Shown here piece after piece: positions 11,943 to 22,187 of a stretch of 64,000 bases of DNA. How positions within the stretch are numbered: position 1 is the first letter of the stretch; each line of letters begins with the position of its first letter. The position numbers and the translations under genes are program-made. Source of the stretch: Daphnia carinata (taxonomy: Eukaryota > Arthropoda > Branchiopoda > Diplostraca > Daphniidae); assembly GCF_022539665.2 (NCBI RefSeq), contig NC_081338.1, positions 806,001-870,000 of the forward strand, written 5' to 3'. The notes beneath the pieces are model-generated. The model saw only the letters and a list, made by a program, of their open reading frames with translations. It did not search any database and was not told the origin of the DNA.

Positions 11943-13037
11943 TACTTTTCCTTCTATAAAGCTTTGAAGTTATTTGTTGTAAGCGGTGTTTGTTTGACCG
12001 AGGTAAGTGACTAGTTTAGAAATATTAGAGATTGTTTATTACCTAGCTTTAGCAGTTTATTCGGCTTGGAAAATGTCGTTGCCTAACGAAAGTAAATATC
12101 GGCTAGTTTTGTATCGTTTTACCCATTGAGTGATCTATGATAATGTTGATTTAATAATGATAAAAACCAAGGTAAATAATATTTGAGTAAAGTTTATGAT
12201 ATGACAGGCAGTTTGGTAAGTGGTAAAACGAGAAACAAGTAGTTGAAAGTGAGGTATAAACAAAATTGGAAGAAAATGGACCCAAAATATCAAAACTTTA
12301 TAAAAAGCAAGGGCCCAACCCTCTTCTGAAGATCTTCTCATTTCTAGCTTATTCACCAAATATTCCAACTTGTTGGTTCTACAGTTGAAGATCTCAATAC
12401 TAACAGGGTTGGTGTTTACCACAATAGTTCTATCCAAAAAGTTGACACCAGGAACCGTGCTTCCAATCCTGAAGAACTGAAAGAATGTCTAGCAGCTAAG
12501 CTCTCACAGTTCACAAGCATGTGTTACTATTCATATTTAAGGAAGGCCAGTCAGCTTATGCCATCTAATTTCAGGGGAAAAGCTGGATTTGCCTCATAAG
12601 AAAATGAAAACCAAACTTCTTCTAACCTAAGGAAGTTAGATAGATTGGAAAAGAAGAAACTAAAGAGGGAAAATAACAAGATGAGGTCCAAAATTTCAAA
12701 ACTTGCGCAAGTCACCAAGGCAGCATCTGTGTTATCAACTTCTGCTCTTCCGAGTCTGGCAAAACAGAAATTCTAGCCAACAGTAATAAGTCATTAGCCA
12801 AACCCAATTTTTAACAGTGAAGACCGCGTTGTTTTCACCAATCTTATTTTGGAGAACTGTCTACTCCCTCACCCATTCTAAAAAAAACCACATCAAATCC
12901 AAAAGCAACAATTATTGAAAGTCCAAGAAAAAGTGGAATTCTAGGAAGGCAGAAGGTGGGATTGAAGAGAAGGCAAGAAGCATTGAAGAGACTGGGAAGG
13001 TGCACTGCAAAGAGCTGAAGGTTTTAAGGTAAACTAA
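11943..13037. other. Unassigned stretch with a coiled-coil fragment
   Basis: No complete gene is seen. Between about 12,604 and 12,774 (plus) a lysine-rich coiled-coil peptide (LRKLDRLEKKKLKRENNKMR) is open and looks like part of a DNA-binding or transposon-encoded protein. Another basic piece lies near 12,898-13,020 (SGILGRQKVGLKRRQEALKR). Stops separate them and I cannot name the family. Confidence 0.35.
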
Positions 13038-13038
13038 A

Positions 13039-13070
13039 CGCCTCGTGTTAAATGAAATTAACACGAGGCG
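13039..13070. repeat. Perfect 13-bp stem hairpin
   Basis: The arms CGCCTCGTGTTAA and TTAACACGAGGCG are exact reverse complements separated by six bases (ATGAAA). It lies about 70 bp upstream of the KDZ relic. A terminal palindrome of a small element or a chance remnant are both possible; no terminator-type role is implied in a eukaryote. Confidence 0.75.
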
Positions 13071-13137
13071 GTAAGCGAGTGTAGCGGTGACGTCCAAGCG
13101 AGACGATGGCTACGACGACGAAAATACAAGTGTGCAG

Positions 13138-13320
13138 AAAAAATGCAGATAACCTTTGTCTGTTTTTTCAGGGCTGGAAGTAAGAAATTGTCAATGATTG
13201 CAATTCCCTCGCTAACTCTCATTTTACATAACACAGATGTACTCCTACAAGAAACCGAACAAGAAATCATAATTAAGGTCTTCTGGCTACGTAAGAACTA
13301 ATGAAGAATTCTTAGGTGGA
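13138..13320 (+). pseudogene. KDZ transposase relic (5' exon and intron)
   Basis: This stretch aligns base by base with the reverse strand of about 39,110-38,945. Both contain AGATAACCTTTGTC, then ATTGTCAATGATT, an intron-like stretch, then ATAACACAGAT and GAACAAGAAATCATAATT, ending in ACTAATGAAGAAT. Because the copy keeps the intron, it arose at the DNA level and not by retrotransposition. It has diverged, lost the splice sites and stands in the opposite orientation to the main KDZ gene. Confidence 0.75.
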
Positions 13321-13718
13321 GACATAATAAGCCATGAACGTTGATAGCTGGAACTTATTTCAAGAACAGAACAAAGGTCCCAACGGTAGGTCATTATTTT
13401 ATGAAATCTTCTGTATTGTTTAATGTTTTTAAAATTTGTTTACAAGCATAAAGGAGATGCTTGTGCATTATATACAAAGTAAAAGAACACGTTTTGGCAT
13501 ACAGGGTCCGCAAATGTTTTCTGTTTTTAAAGATTAATACATGATCTAAAGATCTTTGCAGCGTGCCTTTTATTTCTATATTTTATTCTCTGGGTAACAA
13601 CACAGTTTAGATTCACATTCATAGAGATAAATTATAATTTTTTTAGTGCTGGTGCCAGGCCACTGTGGAGAGAAAGGGTATAAGGATCTAAATATAAAGT
13701 TGTTCTTCAATCATTCTT

Positions 13719-14778
13719 TTAGCTTAAAACATGGAAAGTTAACTGTTTTACCTCACTATTCCTTAATTTCAAAAAAAGTCCCCTGACCCGTTTAACAACA
13801 ACACCTTGGGGCGCCTTCACCGATTGAATTAGAGAGCTTGGCGGTGATGAAACTGATGGCGAAGAAGCTGGACCATTAAATCCTGCAGCAACCGGACGTT
13901 TCGTTACTTTTCGTTTACTTTTAGATGTATCGTGGCTCGGCGGTGAAGAGACAAAAACTGTTTGCGATGAAGCAGGAATTTGCAAACAAGATTCCGGAAG
14001 TGATAGCGCAGAAGATAGGATAAGAGCTCTTGTCTCAACGGAATCATTAGGGGTAACAAGTGCACTGGTAGGTAAAGAATGTGAACCCTGTGCTCTTACT
14101 GTTGAGATAGTAATTGTTATCAGGAAAATATTTGGACAGAGGCATAAAGGATAAAACTTACTTTTTTGTTGATCATCTACCAACTTCTGCAATTGCTCAG
14201 AAAGACAATTGCCAACTTTGCTTTTTTAAACCATTAACGATTAACGATTAACGATGGAAGACCACACTTTATCATTAGGAGATGCAGACAGCCAAACATA
14301 TTGACCATTGAAATCCTGTGCCAACGATGCAAGCTGTAAAAAAATAATGTTGAAATAAAATACCCTAGTAACTATTTATCTATTTAACTAGCAACGTGAA
14401 TCTTACCCTCTCAGTAATTCGCTCCATTCTGTTGTTCTTGGTCCGTGTCCCCCCCTGTATTGTCTTGCAATGCAATGAACGTTTAGTGGCATTGTGATTA
14501 ATCTAAGCAGAAAATGTATAATAATGCAATATAAAAGGTTGAGGTGTAATTTGAGATACTTACTTTAACAAATTCATGGTTTTTCACTGCCTTGGCCTTT
14601 TTACTTTTTGGTTGTTTGCACAAGAAGTCTCAGTGATTAATAGAACTTCCTCCAACTCACTTGGTTTTTCTTTTTCTTCATTTGAATTGGAATGTAAAAT
14701 GATGTTCTCCAACTCAGAGCTCGATGAATTCAATACATGGTACTCCGTATCTTCCATGGCAGTGTTGTAGCTATCCAT
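13719..14778 (-). CDS. Unidentified multi-exon gene, possibly transposon accessory gene
   Basis: I do not recognise this protein. On the minus strand the start codon at 14,778 opens a Ser/Glu-rich segment (MDSYNTAMEDTEYHV...). A GTAAGTATC donor lies near 14,565, a CTTAG acceptor near 14,500, a GTAAGA donor near 14,405, a TTTTTTACAG acceptor near 14,340 and a GTAAGT donor near 14,160. The last exon is Ser/Pro-rich and basic (SKSKRKVTKRPVAAG) and ends at 13,719. A one-base frame change near 14,590 separates the first segment from its natural donor, so it may be decaying. It runs in the same direction as the large KDZ gene upstream and could be an accessory gene of that element or an unrelated relic. 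Confidence 0.4.
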
Positions 14779-15811
14779 TTTAGTATCTGTAAGAAAGAAA
14801 ATAAGAAATCACCACGTTCAAAGAACAAAACAAATCACAAGATGTTATTTCCTTTTTCCTATTGGCCAGTTTTGGTTAAGTAGTCCAAGGCAAAATCGAC
14901 TGGCGGCAATAATGGACGACTTATGGACGTGAATCTGAAACGCTATATGGCCATTAAACTCTGAATTTTCATGGAAAGACATTGATATAAAATAGATCCT
15001 AGTGATCAAAAAATAGCTATATAAAAGAGCTGCATTATGTCGGAAAAGCAATGCTTAATAATCACGATAAGTAGCCGAACGTGAGACCTTTTGAGTCCAA
15101 ATTCAGGAATTTATGTGCAACTATGGCAGCTTTTAGGTTGTTTTTCTATTATTTTAAAACCCCAGATAATTTTAATCATTGGAAATGATGGGGACTAGAC
15201 AGGACTATAACATCCTAAAAAATGAAAAATTTATTTAAATACTAAAATTGGGTAAATGAGGAAATTTTCTATTTAGCGGTAGCGTTATTTAACGAAATCT
15301 TTCAGCATATTAATACAAAATTTTAGTAAAAGAAAACAAATCTTACTGCGAAATGACCGTATTTTCTAGAGCTTTAGAAAAATGATTGAAGTATAAAAGA
15401 TAAAATAATAACTCAAAAAATCTTTAAAATCTTTTTTTTTTTTGCTTAAGAAAAAAGCTTTCAAGAGCCTATATGAATCCCGTGCGCAATTTGCAGGTAT
15501 GAAAAAAAAATTTCCTATAGTCGTCAGTTCAAATATTTCGGGTCAAGTCATTTATATTCACAAAGCTTGAGTCAATGCGGTTAGTTTGCATAAAGCATTA
15601 AGACAACCGCAAATAAAATAACGTAAATTAAGCGTACAGAGGGAACAATGCGTATTTTAGCCAAAAAATGTCTTTGGAGTTGATGTATTAATTCTTCAAA
15701 TAAAAACACAGTGTTCTAATGAAATGAAATAGATTTTCTGAAATTTTTATTTCGTTACTCATTTTTGTTAAATTTTACACTTGCGCTATTGATGAACATA
15801 AAGCAGTAAAA
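14779..15811. other. No gene recognised
   Basis: AT-rich DNA with no domain-bearing open stretch on either strand. It lies downstream of the KDZ gene's 3' end and may be the decayed non-coding part of that element. Confidence 0.4.
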
Positions 15812-16012
15812 TTAGTTTTTTCCCTCCTCTTCCGATGATTCTTCTCCGCTCTCGGTATAATTATCATAATCATCAGATGCTTCTTGCAGAGCATCTAATA
15901 GGTTCTTCTTCTATTCTTTATTATCTTCTTTTTCCATTCTGTTTAAGAATTCCTGAGAATCAATTTCTATATCCTCTCTGAACTGGAAGTGGAACACTTC
16001 GGTAAATCTATG
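15812..16012 (-). pseudogene. 3' end of minus-strand KDZ-region gene, split by insertion
   Basis: The minus strand is open from the insertion point at 16,012 down to a stop at 15,812, apart from one TAG near 15,917. It reads FTEVFHFQFREDIEIDSQEF and ends in an acidic Ser/Glu-rich tail. Its upstream half lies at 19,780-19,838 (MANTKIVRLSEIINGVVHR). Removing the element at 16,013-19,779 and one copy of AATCTATG joins the two in frame across the His-Arg-Phe junction. It is probably the last exon of the KDZ gene, or a small accessory gene just downstream of it; the linking splice is uncertain. Confidence 0.6.
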
Positions 16013-16071
16013 GATTAGCGGTGAAATAGGACTGAAACGAAATAGGACTTGAGAAATAGGACTGAAAATTT

Positions 16072-16104
16072 CCGGTCCTATTTCTGCAGGAGACATAGGA
16101 CTGG
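16072..16104. repeat. Left iteron hairpin of the hAT-like element
   Basis: GGTCCTATTTCT and AGACATAGGACT pair around a short GCAGG loop with one mismatch. It is the left counterpart of the perfect hairpin at 19,687-19,721 and stands within further GAAATAGGACTG copies between 16,021 and 16,205. Confidence 0.75.
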
Positions 16105-16593
16105 GAGAAATAGGACTGACTTTTGAAATATTTTTGGACAATCTAATTTCTTCATGGCATCAGTCCTATTTCTCCATGGCATCAGTCCTATTTCTCCTCT
16201 CCACGGCATTATTCCTATATCTCCTTCGAGATAGTCCTTACTTAGTTAGTGAGCTAGTACCTTTACTTTGTTCCAATAGGAACGATGAGCCTCCAATTCG
16301 GTAGGCAATATATTGCGTAAGAGCTTCGGCTTGTATCCATTTTCCTTTTAAAAAAACCGATGGGATTAACTCATTAGGTAATTGTTGCTCATGGTTCACA
16401 AAACTTTTTTTTCTTATCATATTTTAATTTAAATTGCAGGAGAACATGAACTATGTTGTATTTAATAGAGTTCATTTAACAAAACACTATTAGACATTCT
16501 ATAGAAATATTTATTACTTATATTGCACTTTATGTGATCATAACCAACTTTTCCAATTGCACTAATGTTTTACTATTTCATGCAACTATCTAG

Positions 16594-19500
16594 AGTTGAA
16601 ACGAGCTTCACGTGAGCTTGAGCTTATCGTGAGCGGGCTCACTCATTTGGTAAACTTTGAGCTTGAGAGCGCTCTTTTTTTAATGTTCTTATTAACAATA
16701 TTAAGCCTAGAAAATCTGAAATGTCATCGAAAAAAAGGACAACTGCTTCAGTTTCAGGAACCCCAACTCTTCAAACAAAAAGGCATCGTATTGGGAGTGA
16801 TCAACTAAATCAAGTTGATTGTGAAACTGCTGATTTAGATAGCAACCTGATTCTGCCAGTGAAAGATAAAGAAAATTAATTGATGGGCCATTATGCCTAC
16901 GTTGACTATTGTCAGTAGTTAGTTTCTATTGTTACTCGTTAATTACTAAGCCTGATTAGAATGATTTGGTAATTCTGCACATTCTCTTTCATTCAGCAGC
17001 AAGTGCAGTGTCGATAATGATGCAGTACTGGCTAATACTTCTACGGAAAATTCATGGATAAACAAAGGTGTTACTGAGCTTCCAACTAAATTCTTCCAGT
17101 TCATCGGGGTAATACAAAATGGGAAAGGCTTTCTGGTTAAATTTTTGAAGTGCCACCAGTTCAAAACTCTCAACAACAGCAAAGGGAAAATTGAATTACT
17201 TACGACTAATTCTGTGTACAATGCTAGAAGACACATGAAAGTACATTATCTTTCCTATTACTCTATTTCATTTAATCGTTTGCTTCTGAATGATTTTTCA
17301 TTTGAGCATTAAATTATTTTATTCGTTTATTTTTGTTACAGCTAAAGCACCCTAATTTTTTTCAAGTTTTCAATTCTCTTTGGGCCGAAAAAGAAACAGA
17401 CTGAAAAAATAGTGAAAAAGGAAAGTCAAACTTAAAGCAACCTAGTATAGTTGCACATTTAACGGATGGCACATCAAAATTCCCACAGATTAGAACTCAG
17501 GATGAATTAGATAAGGCAATTTTGGTGAGTCTTCAGTCTTGCAATTATACTTAACAGATAAAAATAATTAACTGGTAAATTTAAACATTGGTTTAGAACC
17601 ACATCCTCGCCCATTTGCTTCCTTTTAGCGAAGTTGACAAGGAGGGATTTAAACAGCTTATTGGAGGCTTGATTGGCCCGCTGGTAATCAGAAGTCGTCC
17701 CTTTGTGGTTCAACTACTGAACGAGCAGTATGAACAAACCAAGAAGAATTTGTGTTTTGAACTATCGAAAGCCAGTTATGTATCAACAACAGCTGACTGT
17801 TGACAGTCAGGAGCAGCAGGACGTCCCATCGCCGAAATTTTCTAGGAATGACAGTTCACTGGCTCGAAGAGAAAGACATTAGCGCTTGCCTCGGAGTCCG
17901 TCAAATATTCGGATCGCATACCTACGATGTTCTAGCGGAAGCGATTTCCGACATGCACGCCGAGTTAACATTTCCAAAAAAGTAAATTTAACCATTACGG
18001 ACAACGGTTCTAATTGTTTGAAGGCGTTTAGAATGTTTCAAGAAGCAAAAAAAGAATCTGAAAGGGAAGCTTGCGATGAAGACCTATTCGATGAGGAAGA
18101 TGAGGAGTATGTTGTGTACATCGAAATTGGAGAAATCTTGGAGCGTCGTGTGGTGGAGAAATTTCTTGAAACATCTAACTCTGAAAGAGGAAACTCAACA
18201 GTTTCCAATGAAGCAGAAGAAAGCAGAGATCACGCGATCACGGCGACGAGGAACACATTCATCTTTCACCACATATGCGATGCACCTGCCACACACTGAA
18301 CATCATCGCCACCACAGATGTCGGGAAAATTTCTAACCGCCAGTTCGTAAAACTTAAAAAATCTTTGGATTTCATTTGCAAAGTATTTGGAACAAGCAGT
18401 AGCGTAGCTCTTTGGCATCAGATATTATCAAATCTAAATTGGGTGAGCTTTTTGTGATCAACAATGCTACGAGATGCAACAGCTACTATGATGGGTTGGT
18501 CAAAGTAGAACATTTTGTGGACGAAAAAGATGATGCGCTGAAAGATACGTTCGACCATTTAAAAATCCCTAAATTTACTGCTGTTGAAAAAGAGTTCTTA
18601 AAAGAATTTGTTAGGGCGATGAAACCATTTGCACAAGCCCTAGATATTTTTCAAAACGAGGCAGATATGTCAATTGGATGCGTGCTGCCAGTTATTACGT
18701 TACCGAAGGAAAAACTGACTGACATGGAAGAAGACAGAAGCATCTGCCATTGCATTCCTCTTGTTGCCTGCTTATTGACAAACATTAGTGCAAGATTTGA
18801 TTATCTTTTCAGTAACAACCATTTAAGATCGGCATCTCTATCTGACCCTAATTTCAAACTTTCTTGGGTCCGAGACGAAGAAACCAAGATGATTCATCAA
18901 GCTCTTCTCAAGAACGAAGTTAACATACAAGCTGCTGCCATAGTAGAACAGTAAGTTTTAAAGTATTTTTTATTTCTTCTCTAGCATCTTTAAATAACTG
19001 TTTTTTCTTACAGAAATGACAGTGAAGCTGATAGTTCGCCGAGTAAAAAACGATCAAGTAGTAACACTTTTCTGAGTGCACTACAGTAAAGAGCATCTAC
19101 GGAAGTTAACGAGGTAGGTCGTTTTTTAAATGATGGATGTGGGTCCGTTAAATCCTCTCTTAAGGACTTAGATCGTTTCCCAACCATTAAGAAAATATTT
19201 GTGTAAGTATTTACTGAATAAGTTCTAACTTCGAAGCGTACTATTAACTTTTAGCCCCTTGCCTTTTTGGTAACATTAATAATTTTTTTTTTGTATAAAA
19301 TAGGAAATGCAACAGCGCATTACCATCCTCCGCTGATTGCGAGCGCCTCTTTAGTACTGCAGGGCTCGTCTTTGTACCGAAGCGAACTAATTTGTTGGAT
19401 TCCAATTTCGACAAACTGGTATTCATGAAGCAAAACGGCGTGTCTTTTAGAAATTGGAAAAGTTTGCCTTCGAAGACTCACCAAAAATGACTTGTGAGTG

Positions 19501-19671
19501 AATTGGTGGGAAAATACATTGTTCTTACTTACTAGTTTAATTTTTTTTTAAATTGCTTGAGCTTGAGCGAAGCTCAACTTTTTTTTACGAGCTTGAACCT
19601 GAGCTCCGCTTACTTTCAAGCCGTGAGCGGAGAGCTTGAGCTCACGTTTTGGTGAGCTAGTTTCAACTTCA
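16594..19671 (+). mobile_element. Possible inner hAT element
   Basis: A second inverted repeat lies inside the outer one. AGTTGAAAC and GAGCTTGAGC-type repeats start at 16,594 and reappear inverted ending at 19,671. This segment exactly covers the hAT transposase gene, and the related copy at 30,039-30,520 diverges from the outer element just where the inner repeat begins. I found no 8-bp duplication at these inner ends, so a subterminal repeat of the same element is the alternative. Confidence 0.5.
16721..19490 (+). pseudogene. hAT-family transposase with BED finger, frameshifted
   Basis: A short first exon starts at 16,721 (MSSKKRTTASVSG). A BED-type zinc finger follows at about 17,085-17,240 (FFQFIGV..FLKCHQF..NARRHMKVH), with one of the usual cysteines not evident. 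The catalytic region includes YVSTTADC near 17,780, LTITDNGSNCLKAF near 17,995 (the DN segment of hAT enzymes) and MRCTCHTLNIIATTD near 18,275, equal to the family's CxxHxLNL block. A long central piece (ATRCNSYYDGLVKVEHF) spans 18,412-18,954. The C-terminal dimerisation domain (SSADCERLFSTAGL) lies at about 19,330-19,490 after an intron. Frame changes near 17,980 and 18,415 make it inactive. It is the only coding capacity of the element. Confidence 0.87.
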
Positions 19672-19686
19672 GCCAGTCCTATTTCT

Positions 19687-19721
19687 CCCAGTCCTATTTC
19701 TCCTGTAGAAATAGGACTGGG
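19687..19721. repeat. Right iteron hairpin, perfect 15-bp stem
   Basis: The arms at 19,687-19,701 (CCCAGTCCTATTTCT) and 19,707-19,721 are exact reverse complements with a five-base loop. Additional CAGTCCTATTTC copies flank it at about 19,675, 19,743 and 19,758. Confidence 0.85.
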
Positions 19722-19779
19722 AATTTTCATTCCTATTTCTCCAGTCCTATTTCGTTTCAGTCCTATTTCACCGGCTACC

Positions 19780-19838
19780 AATCTATGAACAACGCCGTTG
19801 ATGATTTCACTGAGGCGGACAATTTTGGTGTTGGCCAT
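19780..19838 (-). pseudogene. Upstream half of the split KDZ-region 3' exon
   Basis: Reads MANTKIVRLSEIINGVVHR from 19,838 down to the insertion duplication at 19,780-19,787. It continues, after removal of the element, at 16,012. Whether the ATG at 19,838 is a true start or an internal methionine of the KDZ gene is not resolved. Confidence 0.5.
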
Positions 19839-19924
19839 TACTGGTCGACTATAGTCGAGATGAGTAATAGGTAATCCTGGTCTTAAAAATCATTTAATAT
19901 GGTTGCATGAACTACAATAAGTGA

Positions 19925-21360
19925 GGACTTACTTTCATAGTTCTTGATACCTCTGTGAAGATCCTTACAGAGAGATGTGAGGGATCGCGTGAATTCTTCC
20001 ATTTCCTTTTTTGGTAGTAGCTTCCTGATAACGAAGCACGAGCATCCAAGTGTCGATCAGCTCATAGTCTTTCCCAAGTAAATCTACAAAATAAGAGTTA
20101 ATAAAAGATAGAACAAAATCACCAGGAAACATTTTATTTACAATTTTTGTTTTGATGCCAAAGAAAGCATCCTGTGTCCGTATTCTCTTTGGACACGATT
20201 ATACCCTTCTGTTGAAGTAACTTGACAATCGCATCCACTCGTTTTTTCTTTTCGACATTATCTTCCTATTGCTTGTATGTGCCTTGCAGGTATCCAAATG
20301 ATTTTAAAGGGGGAAAAATAGATTACTACAATGAGATATTTAGTTAGAAAAGTATTCAAAGATTTTTACCAAAAAAAGTCGCGTTACGAGTATGCAGAAC
20401 TTTGATCATGTGGCACTCACCTCCAATTTTTTTGGGAGTAGCTCCATGTCCCAATCGCTTTTAAGATTTTTACTTTTCACTAGCTTTGCTTGATTCTTCA
20501 ATCTGATCAGAATTTGTAGTAGAAGTTCCTCCTTTACGCCACGGTGGTCAAGAAGGTCTTCCCATAAAAATTAGATCTGCGCTTGGCCTACAAAACTTTG
20601 TTTTTTGGAGAACTCGAGTCAATAAAATAAATAAGACTTATGCTATTTAACCGTAAACAAAGCGCAGCCATCATACGTTTTTCTTTGTCTACATTGCAGG
20701 CGAGAATAGAGCTTTTTATATCGTCTCTCCTACCTGCACAAAATATTTAAAATGTCGCGTTGAAAAACTAAATGCGGTACAGATAAACAAATATACTGGC
20801 TCTGCTCTGATGCTTCGTCGTTGGGCCGAGACGGGATATGTAGAAAAAAACTTGTTCTTTTTCTTTTCCTAACATATCCGCTCCATCCTTTTGACAATGT
20901 ACATTATAGAGCACCTAAAATGGCATACGATTGCATTGTCAATAGATTGATTGAAATATTTAATATACCCTGCAAGCCCATGAACGGCCTAGACCATGAA
21001 AGCGTGAAGGAAAGGGAACCATGTCCTCAGTTAGCTTCTTGTATTCCGGATTAGATTCGCCGAAAAGATTGCCAACTTTAGTAGCGAAAGGCCAATACTT
21101 GCATACAACGTCGTTGCAGAAAACCTTTGTCCCCATTTGGTGTGATTTCAGATGCTGGAGATGGGTATTTTTGAATGTTTCTCCCTTGAACAAGTTGGCC
21201 GAGAAAATGACATACATCATTTCCTGTACCCTAAGAAAATTTATACTTAAAATATAGGGGACTGTTGGTGAAAGAGGATTTACCTTCGGGATCTTTCTTC
21301 TATTTTTGAAATATGTTCGCTAGCCATTTTTACGTCTCTATATAAGGATTCTCCTTGACG
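19925..21360 (-). pseudogene. KDZ transposase, 3' exons
   Basis: On the minus strand, 21,220-20,960 carries the KDZ signature VVCKYWPF...FHGLGRSWAC, corresponding to the family's DxxCK and HxxxHxWxC blocks near the end of the catalytic core. Further exon-like pieces follow: a lysine-rich segment near 20,700-20,450 (KSSILACNVDKEKRMMAALC, then LLDHRGVKEELLLQILIRLK), another near 20,280-20,150 (KKKRVDAIVKLLQQKGIIVS), and one at 20,090-19,930 (DTWMLVLRYQEATTKKGNGR) that ends at a GTAAGT donor. A piece at about 21,350-21,285 (YRDVKMASEHISKIEER) ends at a GTAAAT donor. Several stops occur. The upstream exons lie beyond BEL elements 1 and 2. Confidence 0.68.
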
Positions 21361-21422
21361 ATTTAAATAAGTAAACGATATTTAATAAGTAAATTCAATA
21401 GTTTTAAACTAATTATGCTTAC

Positions 21423-21484
21423 TCTTTTGCTGACGCAAATCGGTATAGTTTTCGATTCGCAACCGCGTGCATTCCATGAGGATG
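21423..21484 (-). pseudogene. KDZ exon, 3' third (split by BEL 1)
   Basis: This is the end of an exon that continues upstream at 29,107-29,203. Joined across the GTTAC duplication it gives CKICGNHPHGMHAVANRKLY, a Cys-x2-Cys site followed by an Asn-Arg-Lys-Leu-Tyr block typical of KDZ proteins. The exon ends at 21,423 before a GTAAGC donor. Confidence 0.65.
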
Positions 21485-21489
21485 GTTAC

Positions 21490-21930
21490 TGTCACCTACG
21501 GTGCTGCCCTCGCGGGCAGGGCTGTAGGGGGCACGGGCCTATGCAGTTATTGTGCCATATCAGTTCACTTTGTCTGTTTGTTTTGGGGGTGGGGAGTCGT
21601 CTTTTGTTACACCCCAGTTCAGTTTTTTTAGTATTCATTTAAGTATCAACCCAGACAGTTGGCTTTTGTCTCGTTTCAGCTTTTTGACCCAGACAAGTGG
21701 TCCAGTTTTTTTCTGTCTCGCCGTTTTCCGTGGTTTCGTCTACAAGTATTGCGTCTGAGTCCCTTCTTTCCCTTTTTGCTAAATCAAGTGTTTTCGGTTT
21801 TTTCTTATTCCTCAACTCTGAAAAATACAGTTTGTCTCCTTTCTACATCATTTCTCATTTTCAATCACCCTCATCATTCACCCATCTCATTCTGTCTCTG
21901 TTACAACTCTTTTGCACGGGAGTCTGTAAC
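21490..21930 (+). repeat. BEL 1 5' LTR
   Basis: 441 bp, starting TGTCACCTACGGTGC and ending CTGTAAC. The same start appears in the LTRs of BEL 2 at 29,204 and 37,785. The C/T-rich 3' part is repeated at 28,931-29,106. Just inside, GCCGAAACCCGGGATTT at about 21,946 resembles the tRNA primer-binding site expected here. Confidence 0.9.
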
Positions 21931-22187
21931 GACGAAACCCGTAACTGCCGAAACCCGGGATTTGACGAACACGTGCATTTCCCGTCCTCGTCTGTAAAAC
22001 CCTCGCTTGAATTGTAAATTGTCGGGTATTCTCCCTGTAAAAACTTTGGCAGACGTCCACGCCAGCCTGAAGGCACCCACCTGTCCACCACGCGTTTACC
22101 ATCTGACTTGAAGATCGGTGTATCTATGTGAATCATCGACATCCGTTAACGTGTGACTCTATCAGCCTATAATAACGTTTCTACGTC

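Larger units (their letters stand above)
16013..19779. mobile_element. 3.77-kb hAT-like element with iteron hairpin ends
   Basis: An 8-bp direct duplication, AATCTATG, flanks it exactly (16,005-16,012 and 19,780-19,787). Eight-base duplications are the hallmark of the hAT superfamily. The ends are inverted repeats of roughly 100 bp (from 16,013 inward; from 19,779 inward) starting GATTAGCGGTG and GGTAGCCGGTG and continuing with repeated GAAATAGGACTG. Excision restores an open frame in the interrupted minus-strand gene, which independently confirms the boundaries. It encloses a broken hAT transposase and a second pair of inverted repeats at 16,594 and 19,671, so it may be two elements, one inside the other. 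Confidence 0.85.

Noticed and set aside
21861-22142. Minus-strand open stretches over the BEL 1 LTR and leader (also at 28,283-28,555)
   Set aside because: They are the reverse strand of a duplicated untranslated leader; no independent coding evidence.
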